From assembly GCF_002899945.2 (NCBI RefSeq), contig NZ_PPEG02000006.1, positions 62,001 to 126,000 on the forward strand: DNA of 64,000 nucleotides, in the 5' to 3' direction. A program made the translations under genes and the position numbers. Origin of the DNA: Chryseobacterium viscerum (lineage in GTDB: Bacteria; Bacteroidota; Bacteroidia; Flavobacteriales; Weeksellaceae). Shown piece by piece: positions 22,612 to 32,715 of the stretch (positions within the stretch are counted from its first letter, which is position 1; every line of letters begins with the position of its first letter). The notes under the pieces were generated by a model. That model had not been told where the DNA came from, searched no databases, and saw only the letters and a list, made by a program, of their open reading frames with translations.

Positions 22612-23649
22612 ATGAATTTACCGACCAACAACATATCAAACTACAGGTTTTTCGCAAACCTGTTTTTTGTTTTATTTTTAAGCCTTTCCAGTTCATTTTT
22701 TTCTCAAAACTTTTCACAAGTACCCAACCCTGCACCTTCTGTAAAAAGTACATTACTTCCCGAAATAGCCAATCTGTCTGAAGATATCATATATAAAACC
22801 AATAGGAAAGGAAATCCTGTTAAACTGGACGTTTTTACACCCAAAAACATTTCAGCCAGCCAGCAGCTTCCTGTGTTGATCTATGTACATGGAGGCGGAT
22901 GGGTAGAAGGTGATAAAATAATCCATTCGGATAATTATGTTGAAAGTACCATTGCAAAACTGATGGCAAAACAGTATGCTGTAATCAGTATCAATTATAC
23001 TCTTCTGAATGACAGTACTCATTTTCCGTTACCTTTGGAAGACACTAAAGATGCCATAAGATGGGTAAGAAAGAATGCAGAAAAATACCATTTCGATGGT
23101 AATAATATCGGGCTTTTCGGAGCTTCGGCAGGAGCTCACCTTTCTTTGCTTGCGGCCTATACTCCGGATAATACTTTTATTGGAAACCCGGAACTTTCAT
23201 CTTATTCTGCCAAAGTAAATTATGTGATTGATCATTATGGACCTGCTGATCTGAACAAGTTATTTCATACCAAACTTGGAACAATTCCCGTAGCCTTGAT
23301 TGGGCTGATGTCGAAAAAAATCGTCAGTTTACAGCAAAATCTGGTGAAGGGACTTTCCGGCTACGATGTCAGAAAAGATCAGGACAGAGCGATTAATTAT
23401 TTAGAAACCATATCTCCCGTTAATTTTGTTTCAGGAGGTGTCCCCACCTTAATTGTTCAGGGAAATAACGATAAAATTGTCCCTTTAAGCCAATCTAAAA
23501 AGCTTCACAGAAAACTCAACAGGGCAAAAATTCAGAATTCTTTAATCATCGTTGATGGCGGAGTACATGGTTTTGGTACTACTGATAAAGTTTATCTGGA
23601 TCAACTTACAGATCAGATGGTAGATTTCATTCTTTCACAGAAGAAATAA
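22612..23649 (+). CDS. secreted alpha/beta hydrolase (esterase/lipase type)
   Basis: This 345-residue protein has an N-terminal hydrophobic signal (about 12-32) and a hormone-sensitive-lipase-like hydrolase domain. The oxyanion-hole motif HGGGW is at 93-97 and the nucleophile motif GASAG at 170-174 (Ser172). The acid and histidine are probably in GNNDKIVPL and GGVHGFG. It should act in the periplasm or outside on short acyl esters or carbohydrate esters. It follows the DUF3037 gene after 20 bp and may share its transcript, but a functional link is not evident. Confidence 0.85.
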   Translation: MNLPTNNISNYRFFANLFFVLFLSLSSSFFSQNFSQVPNPAPSVKSTLLPEIANLSEDIIYKTNRKGNPVKLDVFTPKNISASQQLPVLIYVHGGGWVEGDKIIHSDNYVESTIAKLMAKQYAVISINYTLLNDSTHFPLPLEDTKDAIRWVRKNAEKYHFDGNNIGLFGASAGAHLSLLAAYTPDNTFIGNPELSSYSAKVNYVIDHYGPADLNKLFHTKLGTIPVALIGLMSKKIVSLQQNLVKGLSGYDVRKDQDRAINYLETISPVNFVSGGVPTLIVQGNNDKIVPLSQSKKLHRKLNRAKIQNSLIIVDGGVHGFGTTDKVYLDQLTDQMVDFILSQKK

Positions 23650-23843
23650 TATACATCAAGCTATTTAAAATAAAATCAACTCATTAAAATCCAATATAAT
23701 AAATAAAAGAACAACAACAAATTTGCTAGATTGATATACATATTGATATTTTTTACTTGAGAATTAATTACCTTGGCTATTGTTTAAACTATTTATAACA
23801 AAAATGCTAATAATTTAATTATTCATTAATAAAAATAAGTGAT

Positions 23844-25685
23844 ATGGAATATTTAAATAATATCAATGCTCTTACCCTCATATTTGCTTCAGTTCTTATT
23901 TTTGCCATAGCGTACCGATTCTATGGTATTTTTATCGCTAATAAAGTTCTCAGGCTGAATGACCAGAATGTAACCCCTGCTGTAGAGTTTGCAGATGGTA
24001 AAGATTATGTAGCCACCAATAAAAATGTACTTTTCGGACATCATTTTGCAGCTATTGCTGCTGCCGGACCGTTAGTGGGTCCCGTTCTCGCAGCACAGTT
24101 TGGATATCTTCCCGGTGCATTATGGATTCTGATCGGTTGTGTATTGGGAGGCGGGGTGCATGACATGGTTGTACTCTTTGCATCTGTGAGACACAAAGGA
24201 CAGAGTCTTGCGACTATTGCTTCGAAAGAAATCGGAAAAGCAACAGGAACGGTAGCCGGTTTTGCGATTCTTTTCATTCTAATTCTTACGCTAGCGGGTT
24301 TATCTTTGGCTTGTATCAATGCGATGCATGAAGCCTCATGGTCTCTTTTTACGGTAGTGATTACCATGCCCATTGCCATCATTATGGGACTGATAATGCG
24401 TTATAAAAAGAACAGTGTTTTGTTTGCAAGTATTTTAGGCGGTATACTTTTGATTGCCGGAATCATTGGAGGTCACACTCTGATGCAGAATCCTACCATG
24501 AATAATCTATTTTCCTGGGATATTAAAACGATTTCTATCGCGATTCCTCTGTATGGTTTTATTGCTTCTGTATTACCTGTTTGGTTGCTTTTAGTTCCCA
24601 GAGATTATCTTTCTACCTATTTAAAGATAGGAACGATTATCATGCTGGCTATTGGGGTAATTGTCATTCATCCAACAATACAGATGCCGGCTATTACAGA
24701 ATTTGTAAATGGTGGAGGCCCTATTATTGGAGGTCCGGTACTTCCTTTTATTTTCATTGTGATTGCCTGTGGAGCGATTTCCGGATTCCACGCTGTGATT
24801 GCGACAGGAACGACTCCGAAAATGCTTACCAAGGAAAGAGAAATTCTTTTCGTAGGATATGGAGCAATGCTTGTAGAAGGTTTTGTAGCTTTGATGGCAC
24901 TTATTGCAGCCTGTACATTGATGCCGGGTGATTATTTTGCGATCAATACGCCTAAGGAAGCCTATGATTCTTTTCTTGCGACACACCCTTCTCTGCATGG
25001 GGTAGACATCGATTATTATTCACAAAAAATAGGCATTGACCTGTATGGCAGAACCGGAGGGGCGGTTTCTCTGGCGGTAGGAATGGCTCATATCTTCAAT
25101 AAAATTCCGTACATGGATCAACTGACTGCGTATTGGTATAATTTTGCGATTATGTTTGAAGCGGTATTTATTCTTACTGCCATTGATGCAGGAACAAGGG
25201 TTGGACGTTTCTTTTTACAGGAAATGCTGGGCTCTGTGGTTCCAAAATTTAATGATAAAAACTGGATTCCCGGAATTATTATCAGCAGTCTTCTTTTCAC
25301 TTTTGCCTGGGGATATCTCGTGTACACCGGAAATGTAAACAGTATCTGGCCGTTATTCGGGATCAGTAATCAGCTATTGGCTGCCTGTGGACTTATCGTC
25401 TGTACAACGATGCTGATAAGGATGAACAGGGGAAGATATGCTTTATGCTCGGCTGTTCCCGGAGTTTTTATGGCTATCATTACTTTCTGGGCAGGTTATA
25501 TTCAGGTGACCGCTATCTATATTCCAAAAGGACAATATTTACTGGCGGCATTAGCGGCAACAGCAATGATTCTTATGCTTATTGTATTTATAGGAGCCTT
25601 CAGGAAATGGTATCAACTTCTTCGGATCAACACAACGGAGATTGATCATTATGGTGAACCGGTGAAAGAACTGGTGGAAAGATAA
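23844..25685 (+). CDS. cstA: carbon starvation protein A (peptide/pyruvate transporter)
   Basis: This 613-residue polytopic membrane protein has the CstA signature: an N-terminal RFYGIFIANKVL, the HHFAAIAAAGPLVGPVLAAQFGYLPG region, and CGAISGFHAVIATGTTPKML. About 16 membrane segments are expected. CstA family proteins import peptides or pyruvate when carbon is short, and the shorter form lacking a long C-terminal tail is normal outside Enterobacteria. It is monocistronic between a hydrolase gene and a shared terminator. Confidence 0.93.
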   Translation: MEYLNNINALTLIFASVLIFAIAYRFYGIFIANKVLRLNDQNVTPAVEFADGKDYVATNKNVLFGHHFAAIAAAGPLVGPVLAAQFGYLPGALWILIGCVLGGGVHDMVVLFASVRHKGQSLATIASKEIGKATGTVAGFAILFILILTLAGLSLACINAMHEASWSLFTVVITMPIAIIMGLIMRYKKNSVLFASILGGILLIAGIIGGHTLMQNPTMNNLFSWDIKTISIAIPLYGFIASVLPVWLLLVPRDYLSTYLKIGTIIMLAIGVIVIHPTIQMPAITEFVNGGGPIIGGPVLPFIFIVIACGAISGFHAVIATGTTPKMLTKEREILFVGYGAMLVEGFVALMALIAACTLMPGDYFAINTPKEAYDSFLATHPSLHGVDIDYYSQKIGIDLYGRTGGAVSLAVGMAHIFNKIPYMDQLTAYWYNFAIMFEAVFILTAIDAGTRVGRFFLQEMLGSVVPKFNDKNWIPGIIISSLLFTFAWGYLVYTGNVNSIWPLFGISNQLLAACGLIVCTTMLIRMNRGRYALCSAVPGVFMAIITFWAGYIQVTAIYIPKGQYLLAALAATAMILMLIVFIGAFRKWYQLLRINTTEIDHYGEPVKELVER

Positions 25686-25703
25686 CATTCATCTTATCAT
25701 AAA

Positions 25704-25738
25704 GAAAAAACAGTTCAGAAATTCTGAACTGTTTTTTT
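25704..25738. terminator. bidirectional terminator between cstA and TonB receptor
   Basis: The perfect stem AACAGTTCAGAA/TTCTGAACTGTT is flanked by A-run and T-run, so it can end transcription of both convergent genes. Confidence 0.9.
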
Positions 25739-25760
25739 ATAGCATTATCTTTTGTTTTAT

Positions 25761-28529
25761 TTAAAAATTGAAATTAAGTCTTGCAAAAACATATCTTCCA
25801 TTTTGACCAAACTGTGAAGTGGAACGTGAATAGATGAACTGGTCATTATTCGTAGAAGCAGCAAGATTTTTCGTTGGATAAATATCAAATAAGTTATTTA
25901 CACCCAAAGTCAATCCTACGTTTTTCGTAAACTGATAGGCAGCAGACAGGTCGGTAATAATCTTATCTCCGATCTGTTGGTGCTCATTAAAATCAATGAT
26001 ACCGTCTCCATTTACATCAATAATATCAGCCCCTGTCACTTTTCCAAAATAAGTGTTTCTCAGATAGAAAGTAGCGCTTTTCCATGTAAGAGTATGGGAA
26101 AGACTGGCTTTCACTCTTGGCACTGCTTCTTCCAGATATACTCTTGATTTTTCTGAGAAATATACTTTCTCAAGCTGTGGTGATTGTAAAAGTCCTGCAG
26201 AATGGATATCTCCTACCTGCTTGGTTTTATTAAGGTTAATGGCAAAGCTATTATCCAGCTTAAATCCTGAAAATCTTGCATTATGAGAGATGACAACATC
26301 CAACCCTTTTGTTTCTGTATCGATTGCATTGGTAAAGAACTGTGCAGCATTGATTCCTAATTGATCATAAGCTTCCTGTGCTTTCTGAGGAACACTTGCT
26401 CTTAAAAACTGATCGGTAAGGATAACACGGTTATCAATTCTTGTGAAATATCCATCGGCTGTGAAGCTAAGTCCTACTGAAGGAACTTTGTAGGTAAATC
26501 CTACACTCGCAGATTTGGAAGTTTCCTGCTTCAGTTTTGGCATATCCAATAACCCGGCAAGTTGAGAATCATTGCTGAAAGTTCCTACTTCCAACAGTTG
26601 ATTATTCGTGAATAATGTAGATGTTACATTATAATAAATCTGGTGGATAGATGGTGCTCTGAATCCTGTAGAACCCGCAAATCTCACATTGAAATTAGGG
26701 GCTACTTTAATTCTTGAAGCTAATTTATAATTGAATGTAGAACCGAAATCAGAATAATTTTCATATCTCGCTGCAGCATCTACCAATAACCAGTTTGTGA
26801 AATTGAATTCAACATCTGCATAAGCTGCCACCGACTGTCTATTTTTATCCACAGCATTCTCAGGCTTGAATCCGTTAAATACCTGCGATCCTCCCGGAAG
26901 CGCTGCCCCGAAGAAATCCGTAGGCCTTACAGAATTTCCGTTCCATATATTTCCGGAAGCATCATACGTTGCATAAGAAGCTTCTTCGCCCTGAGTAATT
27001 TTAAAATTTTCATAACGATGTTCTGCCCCAAAAGCGACATTAATTCCTTCCCATACATCATATTTTTTTGAGAAGTCTAAATTGATGGTATTTTGAGAAA
27101 ATCGTAATCCACCCGCATTAAACTCTCTTGGTGAAGCAAAACGTAAGGAGGTGTTTCCTGTATTCTGAATATTATAAGTAAATGAATTCTGCCCATAGGT
27201 GTTACTGAAATCAATATTCCAGCCCTCCCATTTTCCTTTGATTCCGGCAGCCAATGAGATATCCTGAATATCTGTTCCAATCTGTGGAAGATAACCGTTT
27301 GGATATAATCCTGTAAAAGTTCTGCTTTCTCTGGGTCTCCTGTAAAATCCTCCGGAAGTACCATGCCTTAAGCTGTATCCTCCAAAAGTGTAGACTTTCC
27401 AGTTGTCATTGATTGGCAGCTCGGCATTCACAAAAAGCTGGTGGTTATTCAGCTTAGACTGCCCTACCTGCATATTAAAATCCTTTCTGTCCTGTCCTCT
27501 GTAAGCCAGTTCCTGGTCTGTGATATAATTAAGCTGATCTGTTGTAAAAGCCCCTGATTTCAGGACGTTTTGCAGTCCGGAAATAGTATTGGCACCCTGG
27601 ATAGCATTTTGCAAGTCCTGAGAAAAATAGTTTACATTCTGAGCATACTGATGAATGTAATTAACAAGCTGCTGTGAATTGGGTGTACTATTTATATTCG
27701 TAAAAAGTGAAGAAAGATTCACCCCATCATTTAAAGCACGCTGTTCGATCGCATTGTAAGCATTATAAATCGGTGAATTTTCAGTTCCTGCTCTGGAAGT
27801 AGGATTTCTGAACTGTGAAGACCAGGTAATATTAAAGAAACCGCCTTTAGTTCCGATTTTATTCCCATAGTTCAGATCCAGCTGAATATTCTGACCGTCG
27901 AAATCTCCGGTATGGTCATTGGCTGTTGGTGTCAGGTTTCCCCCATAGCTGATCTGTCCTGCCAGTTTTCCTGTATCTCTTTTCAGATCGAGATTGATCA
28001 CTCCGGCAATGGCATCAGATCCATATTGTGCGGAAGCTCCATCTCTTAATACTTCAATTCTGTTTAATGCAAAGGACGGAATGGCATTCAGGTCGGTTCC
28101 TACCGTTCCTCTTCCCGGTGTTCCGTTGACATTCACCAATGCGGAAGTATGTCTTCTTTTTCCGTTAACTAAAACCAAAACCTGATCCGGTCCCAGCCCT
28201 CTCAGCTGTGCGGGATCCAAGTGGTCTGTTCCATCTGAATTGGTCTGAATAGTGGATGTGAAAGAAGGCGCCACAGCATTCAGTATTTGTCCTATATTGG
28301 TTTGTGGAAGAATCAGTGAAGATTCTTTTACGTTGAATACATCTACAGGAACCGGGCTGTCTGTTTTAGATCTCGCTCCGGCTCTTGACCCCAATACGAC
28401 TACTTCTTCTACATTATTGGTCTTTATACTGTCTTTATTTGTTTTTATGCTGTCTTTTTCCTGCCCGTAAGTAAAAACACCGAGGAAAAATAAAACAGAG
28501 GCCGAAAGAATAGTTTTCTTATTTGTCAT
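25761..28529 (-). CDS. TonB-dependent outer membrane receptor
   Basis: This 922-residue protein has a signal peptide (MTNKKTILSASVLFFLGVFTYG), a plug domain with VEEVVVLGSRAG, QLRGLGPDQVLVLVNGKRRH and IEVLRDGASAQYGSDAIAGVIN, and a large beta-barrel ending in an aromatic residue (Phe). It has no carboxypeptidase-like N-terminal domain and no SusD partner next to it, so it is not a classical SusC. The plug pattern is that of a large Bacteroidota receptor family of unknown ligand; organic ligands, metal chelates and vitamin B12 are all possible. It is monocistronic with its own promoter. Confidence 0.9.
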   Translation of the reverse strand: MTNKKTILSASVLFFLGVFTYGQEKDSIKTNKDSIKTNNVEEVVVLGSRAGARSKTDSPVPVDVFNVKESSLILPQTNIGQILNAVAPSFTSTIQTNSDGTDHLDPAQLRGLGPDQVLVLVNGKRRHTSALVNVNGTPGRGTVGTDLNAIPSFALNRIEVLRDGASAQYGSDAIAGVINLDLKRDTGKLAGQISYGGNLTPTANDHTGDFDGQNIQLDLNYGNKIGTKGGFFNITWSSQFRNPTSRAGTENSPIYNAYNAIEQRALNDGVNLSSLFTNINSTPNSQQLVNYIHQYAQNVNYFSQDLQNAIQGANTISGLQNVLKSGAFTTDQLNYITDQELAYRGQDRKDFNMQVGQSKLNNHQLFVNAELPINDNWKVYTFGGYSLRHGTSGGFYRRPRESRTFTGLYPNGYLPQIGTDIQDISLAAGIKGKWEGWNIDFSNTYGQNSFTYNIQNTGNTSLRFASPREFNAGGLRFSQNTINLDFSKKYDVWEGINVAFGAEHRYENFKITQGEEASYATYDASGNIWNGNSVRPTDFFGAALPGGSQVFNGFKPENAVDKNRQSVAAYADVEFNFTNWLLVDAAARYENYSDFGSTFNYKLASRIKVAPNFNVRFAGSTGFRAPSIHQIYYNVTSTLFTNNQLLEVGTFSNDSQLAGLLDMPKLKQETSKSASVGFTYKVPSVGLSFTADGYFTRIDNRVILTDQFLRASVPQKAQEAYDQLGINAAQFFTNAIDTETKGLDVVISHNARFSGFKLDNSFAINLNKTKQVGDIHSAGLLQSPQLEKVYFSEKSRVYLEEAVPRVKASLSHTLTWKSATFYLRNTYFGKVTGADIIDVNGDGIIDFNEHQQIGDKIITDLSAAYQFTKNVGLTLGVNNLFDIYPTKNLAASTNNDQFIYSRSTSQFGQNGRYVFARLNFNF

Positions 28530-28569
28530 AGTTTAGAATTTGATTGAACATTTATGTTTTTACAGGGTG

Positions 28570-28601
28570 CAAATGTAAAATATATTTATTAGTCTACAAA
28601 A
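28570..28601 (-). promoter_or_regulatory. promoter of the 922-residue TonB receptor gene
   Basis: On the minus strand the -33 element TTTTG (28597-28601) and the -7 box TACATTTG (28570-28577) are 19 nt apart, a near-ideal Bacteroidota promoter. The inverted repeat AGTCTA/TAGACT (28591-28596/28606-28611) brackets the -33 element and may be an operator. Confidence 0.65.
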
Positions 28602-28689
28602 TAGATAGACTTTGTTTTTATAAAAAATGGTTATCGTTTCTTTCTATCTCACATTTAGAATTAAGATAATTTAAAAAATTTTCAATAAA

Positions 28690-28718
28690 AAAACGGATCC
28701 AAAAATTGAATCCGTTTT
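28690..28718 (-). terminator. terminator of the UvrD-type helicase gene
   Basis: AAAACGGATTC and GGATCCGTTTT form the stem on the minus strand and are followed by a T-run (A-run on the plus strand). It lies just beyond the helicase stop codon. Confidence 0.8.
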
Positions 28719-28741
28719 CTTTATATTGTATTATTCTGAAA

Positions 28742-31072
28742 TTAAATCTTGGTCAGTTTAGCATATTTCAGGATCAGATTTTTCTCTCCTTCATGGATAA
28801 AAATAACCTTCGCTTTGATATTCTGAGGATCTGTTCCATCCAGAAAACTCACTTCTCCAATTCCGAAACGGTCATGTCTCACTTTATCTCCCACTTCAAT
28901 ATCCTGGGACGAAGCTCCGCTTGGATTGATAATTTTTGCAGTGCTTACTGGCTTCAGTTTTCTTACTTCCTGTCCTGGTTTTGAAGCATCTCCTTTATCT
29001 ATTGTCTTTTTCTCAACCTTTTTAAAAGATTTCATTTCAGAAGGATGTTCATCAAAAATATTAGATTTCACTCCTGCATTATTGATAAATCTTTTTTCCA
29101 AAACCGGATTAAGGAATTCAATGTATTCATCATCAATTTCACTTAAGAATCTTGAAGGCTCCGCATCCGTGATTTTCCCCCATTGGAAACGGGAAACAGC
29201 ATATGAGAAAAACACCTGTTTTTCAGCTCTCGTCAATGCTACATAAAATAGTCTTCTCTCCTCTTCCAGATCTTCTCTGGTTGCAGAACTCATAAAACTT
29301 GGGAAAAGGTTTTCTTCAAGTCCTACCAAATGGACTACCGGAAATTCCAATCCTTTTGAAAGGTGAATCGTCATCAATGAAACCATATCATCTTCCAGAT
29401 TCTTATCCTGGGTATCTGCAGAAAGCGCAATATTTTCAAGGAAGCTGGAAAGGCTTGGGTCTCCATCTTCCAGCTGTATCTGCTCCTCAATGAATCCCTG
29501 CATAGAGTTCATCAATTCCTGAACGTTTTCTACTCTGGAAATTCCTTCCGGAGTCTGATCATCTTTCAAGAATTTGATTAGACCACTTCGTTTTGCCACT
29601 TCCATAGCAACACTGTAAGCCGTCTCTGTTTTCAGCAATACCTGGAAAGCCTTTATCATGGACCAAAAGTCATTCAGCTTGTTTAAAACTCCGTTATTCA
29701 AGCCTAATTGCGGTGAATACATCGGAAGATTATCCAGGACTTTTGAAACCGCAATATTGTGAGCATCTGCAAAAACGATCAGCTTGTTCTGTGTGGTCTC
29801 TCCAATTCCTCTTGTAGGATAATTGATAATCCTCATCAACGCTTCAGAATCATTTTCATTGATCAGAAGACGCAGATATCCAATAAGGTCTTTCACCTCC
29901 TTTCTTTGGTAGAAAGAAAGTCCTCCATAGACTTTGTATGGAATATTTTTACGTCTCAGCGCATCTTCAAATGCACGGGTCTGAGAATTGGTTCTGTATA
30001 AAATAGCAAAATCGCTGTACTTCCTCTGGTCCCGGTTACGAAGTTCCCAGATATTTCCAGCCACGAAATTCGCTTCATCAGCATCGGAAAGAGATCTGTA
30101 TATTTTGATCTTATCTCCTTCTTCATTATCACTGAACACGTTTTTCTTAAACTGCTGCAAGTTTTTTGCAATCACAACATTCGCAGCATTTACGATATTC
30201 TGTGTAGAACGGTAATTCTGCTCCAGCGACACCGTTTTAGCATCCGTATAATCTTTTTTAAAGTTTAAGATATTGTAGATATTCGCACCACGGAAGGAAT
30301 AGATGGACTGTGCATCATCTCCCACCACACAGATATTTTCAAATTTTGAAGCCAGAGCTTTTACAATAAGATACTGTGAGTGGTTTGTATCCTGGTACTC
30401 ATCTACCATGATGTATCTGAATCTATCCTGATATTTTGCCAGCACTTCCGGAAAACGAGTAAGCAACTCATTGGTTTTCAACAACAGGTCATCAAAATCC
30501 ATAGATCCGTTTCTGAAACACTGATCAACATATCGCTGGTAAATCTGACCGATGAATTTCATATTCGCCTTTTCATCAGCTTCCATCAGTTCAGGATTAT
30601 TGAAATAGGCCTTTACCGTAATCAGGTTGTTTTTGTAATTTGAAATTCTTGCCTGAACTTTCTTTGGTTTATAAAGATCTGCATCAATATTCATATCCTT
30701 CAGCACTTTTCTGATCACGTTCAGGGAATCCTGCTGATCATAAATGGTAAAATTGGAAGGATATCCAAGATAATGCGCCTCGATTCTTAAAATTCTTGCA
30801 AAAACAGAGTGAAAAGTTCCCATCCAAAGGCTCCTTGCATTGCTGTCGCCTACTACTTTTGCGATACGGTCTTTCATTTCACGTGCCGCTTTATTGGTAA
30901 AGGTAAGAGCCAGGATATTGAAAGGGTCTATTCCATTATGTATTAAATGGGCAATACGCATGGTAAGTACACGCGTTTTCCCGGAACCAGCTCCCGCAAG
31001 CACCATCAAAGGTCCTTGTAAAGAAGTAACGGCTTCATATTGTGATTCATTGAGTCCTTTCAAATAATCCAT
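28742..31072 (-). CDS. UvrD/PcrA-type ATP-dependent DNA helicase
   Basis: This 776-residue superfamily 1A 3'-5' helicase unwinds DNA in nucleotide-excision and mismatch repair or replication restart. The start at 31072 gives MDYLKGLNESQYEAV, the usual PcrA start; a farther ATG (31096) lies in the promoter. Motifs are Q-motif LNESQYEA, Walker A GAGSGKT (27-33), MVDEYQDTN, QNYRSTQNIV, SLMTIHLSKGLEFPVV and YVALTRAEKQ. The C-terminal about 60 residues end in a Tudor-like domain (GDKVRHDRFGIGEVSFLDG) seen in PcrA, where it can bind RNA polymerase. Confidence 0.93.
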   Translation of the reverse strand: MDYLKGLNESQYEAVTSLQGPLMVLAGAGSGKTRVLTMRIAHLIHNGIDPFNILALTFTNKAAREMKDRIAKVVGDSNARSLWMGTFHSVFARILRIEAHYLGYPSNFTIYDQQDSLNVIRKVLKDMNIDADLYKPKKVQARISNYKNNLITVKAYFNNPELMEADEKANMKFIGQIYQRYVDQCFRNGSMDFDDLLLKTNELLTRFPEVLAKYQDRFRYIMVDEYQDTNHSQYLIVKALASKFENICVVGDDAQSIYSFRGANIYNILNFKKDYTDAKTVSLEQNYRSTQNIVNAANVVIAKNLQQFKKNVFSDNEEGDKIKIYRSLSDADEANFVAGNIWELRNRDQRKYSDFAILYRTNSQTRAFEDALRRKNIPYKVYGGLSFYQRKEVKDLIGYLRLLINENDSEALMRIINYPTRGIGETTQNKLIVFADAHNIAVSKVLDNLPMYSPQLGLNNGVLNKLNDFWSMIKAFQVLLKTETAYSVAMEVAKRSGLIKFLKDDQTPEGISRVENVQELMNSMQGFIEEQIQLEDGDPSLSSFLENIALSADTQDKNLEDDMVSLMTIHLSKGLEFPVVHLVGLEENLFPSFMSSATREDLEEERRLFYVALTRAEKQVFFSYAVSRFQWGKITDAEPSRFLSEIDDEYIEFLNPVLEKRFINNAGVKSNIFDEHPSEMKSFKKVEKKTIDKGDASKPGQEVRKLKPVSTAKIINPSGASSQDIEVGDKVRHDRFGIGEVSFLDGTDPQNIKAKVIFIHEGEKNLILKYAKLTKI

Positions 31073-31095
31073 ACAGCAAAAAAATTTTGGGAACA

Positions 31096-31103
31096 CAAAA
31101 TTA
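31096..31103 (-). promoter_or_regulatory. -7 box of helicase gene
   Basis: The minus strand reads TAATTTTG, matching TAnnTTTG, 24 bp before the chosen start codon. Confidence 0.5.
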
Positions 31104-31348
31104 ATGTATTCAGAGGAGAATTCAAACTTTCATATAGAAGTTAGATTATTAGAGGTTAGAATTTAGAGACTGGCAGAGCATTGGCTTGAAAAAAGGGTTT
31201 GTCGTTGAATTGGTGAAATAAAGAAGGCGTAAGAAAATATATTTTTTATAGATGGGTTCTAATTTTCGACTTCTTACAATATATTTTATAAAGATCTGTA
31301 ACAATTAATTCACTTTTCACACTAATTGGTAAACAATTTCTAAATTTT

Positions 31349-32662
31349 ATGAAAAAGCGACTTCTTTCTGCTGCTGCCGTAGCTTTCTTCGGGCTAATGC
31401 TGAATGCACAGCAAATCAAATTCGAAGAATATGACCTTCCCAATGGTCTTCACGTAATTCTTCATCAGGATAATTCTGCACCGGTTGTCACGACGGGGGT
31501 AATGTACCACGTAGGTGCAAAAGATGAAGTAAAAGGCAGAACAGGTTTTGCTCACTTCTTTGAACACCTTTTATTCGAAGGAACTCCTAATATTAAAAGA
31601 GGAGACTGGTTCAAAATCGTTTCTTCAAACGGGGGTGAGAACAACGCCAACACGACCAATGACAGAACGTATTACTACGAAACATTCCCTTCCAACAACG
31701 AACAGCTTGGCCTTTGGATGGAAGCGGAAAGAATGCGTCACGCAGTTATCAACCAAATTGGAGTGGATACACAGAGAGAGGTTGTAAAAGAAGAAAAAAG
31801 ATTGAGAATGGATAACCAGCCTTATGGAAATCTTTTCACAACGATTCAGAAAAACTTATTTACCAATCACCCATACAACTGGCCAACAATTGGTTCTATG
31901 GAAGATTTAAATTCTGCTAAACTAGAAGAATTCCAGGCGTTCTACAAAAAGTATTACGTTCCGAATAATGCGACTTTGGTAGTGGCGGGAGACATCAAGC
32001 CTGAGCAGACTAAAAAATGGATTGAAACATATTACGGAGGAATTCCAAAAGGAACAATTTACCCGAAAGATTTCCCGAAAGAAACTCCTATTACTCAGGA
32101 AAAAGAAGTTACTGCTACTGACCCGAACATTCAGCTTCCAGCTTATATCTTTGCTTACAGAACCCCTGCTAACAAAGAAAAGGATGCTTATGTTTTAGAT
32201 ATGCTTTCTTCTTATTTAAGTAATGGTAAATCTTCAGTTTTATATAAAAAATTAGTTGACCAGGAAAAGAAAGCGCTTCAGGTAGGAGCCTTCAATCAGG
32301 GTCTTGAAGATTACAGTATTTTCGCATTCTATGCGATTCCGATGGGACAGACTACAAAACAGATTTTACAGGCTGACATTGATGCTGAAATCAAAAAAGT
32401 ACAGACGACTTTGATTTCTGAAGAAGATTATCAAAAGCTTCAAAACCAGTACGAAAACCAATTTGTAAACGCCAACTCTAGTATTCAGGGAATTGCTGCT
32501 TCATTGGCAACCAATCATGTATTGATGGGTAACACGAATTTGATCAATAAAGAAATCGACATTTACAGAGCTGTCACAAGACAGGATCTTCAAAATGCGG
32601 CTAAAAAGTATCTTAATTCTAACCAAAGAATAATCATTAATTACGTACCTGAAAAAAAGTAA
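31349..32662 (+). CDS. M16 family zinc peptidase (catalytic subunit)
   Basis: This 437-residue secreted protein has a signal peptide ending near residue 21 and an M16 peptidase domain with inverted zinc motif HFFEH (69-73) and the downstream glutamate in the helix QREVVKEEKRLRMDNQPYGN. Such enzymes cleave short peptides in a closed chamber in the periplasm. The following gene encodes a related but non-catalytic protein, so the pair should form the heterodimer typical of bacterial M16B peptidases. Confidence 0.92.
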   Translation: MKKRLLSAAAVAFFGLMLNAQQIKFEEYDLPNGLHVILHQDNSAPVVTTGVMYHVGAKDEVKGRTGFAHFFEHLLFEGTPNIKRGDWFKIVSSNGGENNANTTNDRTYYYETFPSNNEQLGLWMEAERMRHAVINQIGVDTQREVVKEEKRLRMDNQPYGNLFTTIQKNLFTNHPYNWPTIGSMEDLNSAKLEEFQAFYKKYYVPNNATLVVAGDIKPEQTKKWIETYYGGIPKGTIYPKDFPKETPITQEKEVTATDPNIQLPAYIFAYRTPANKEKDAYVLDMLSSYLSNGKSSVLYKKLVDQEKKALQVGAFNQGLEDYSIFAFYAIPMGQTTKQILQADIDAEIKKVQTTLISEEDYQKLQNQYENQFVNANSSIQGIAASLATNHVLMGNTNLINKEIDIYRAVTRQDLQNAAKKYLNSNQRIIINYVPEKK

Positions 32663-32715
32663 TCATTTCAACTTCTCAGGTTAAATTATGATTATTTAAA
32701 ATTAAATTTTTACAA

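Noticed and set aside
24041-24998. Antisense frames of 113 and 125 codons within cstA
   Set aside because: They are shadows of a long conserved membrane-protein gene in other frames and have no independent support.
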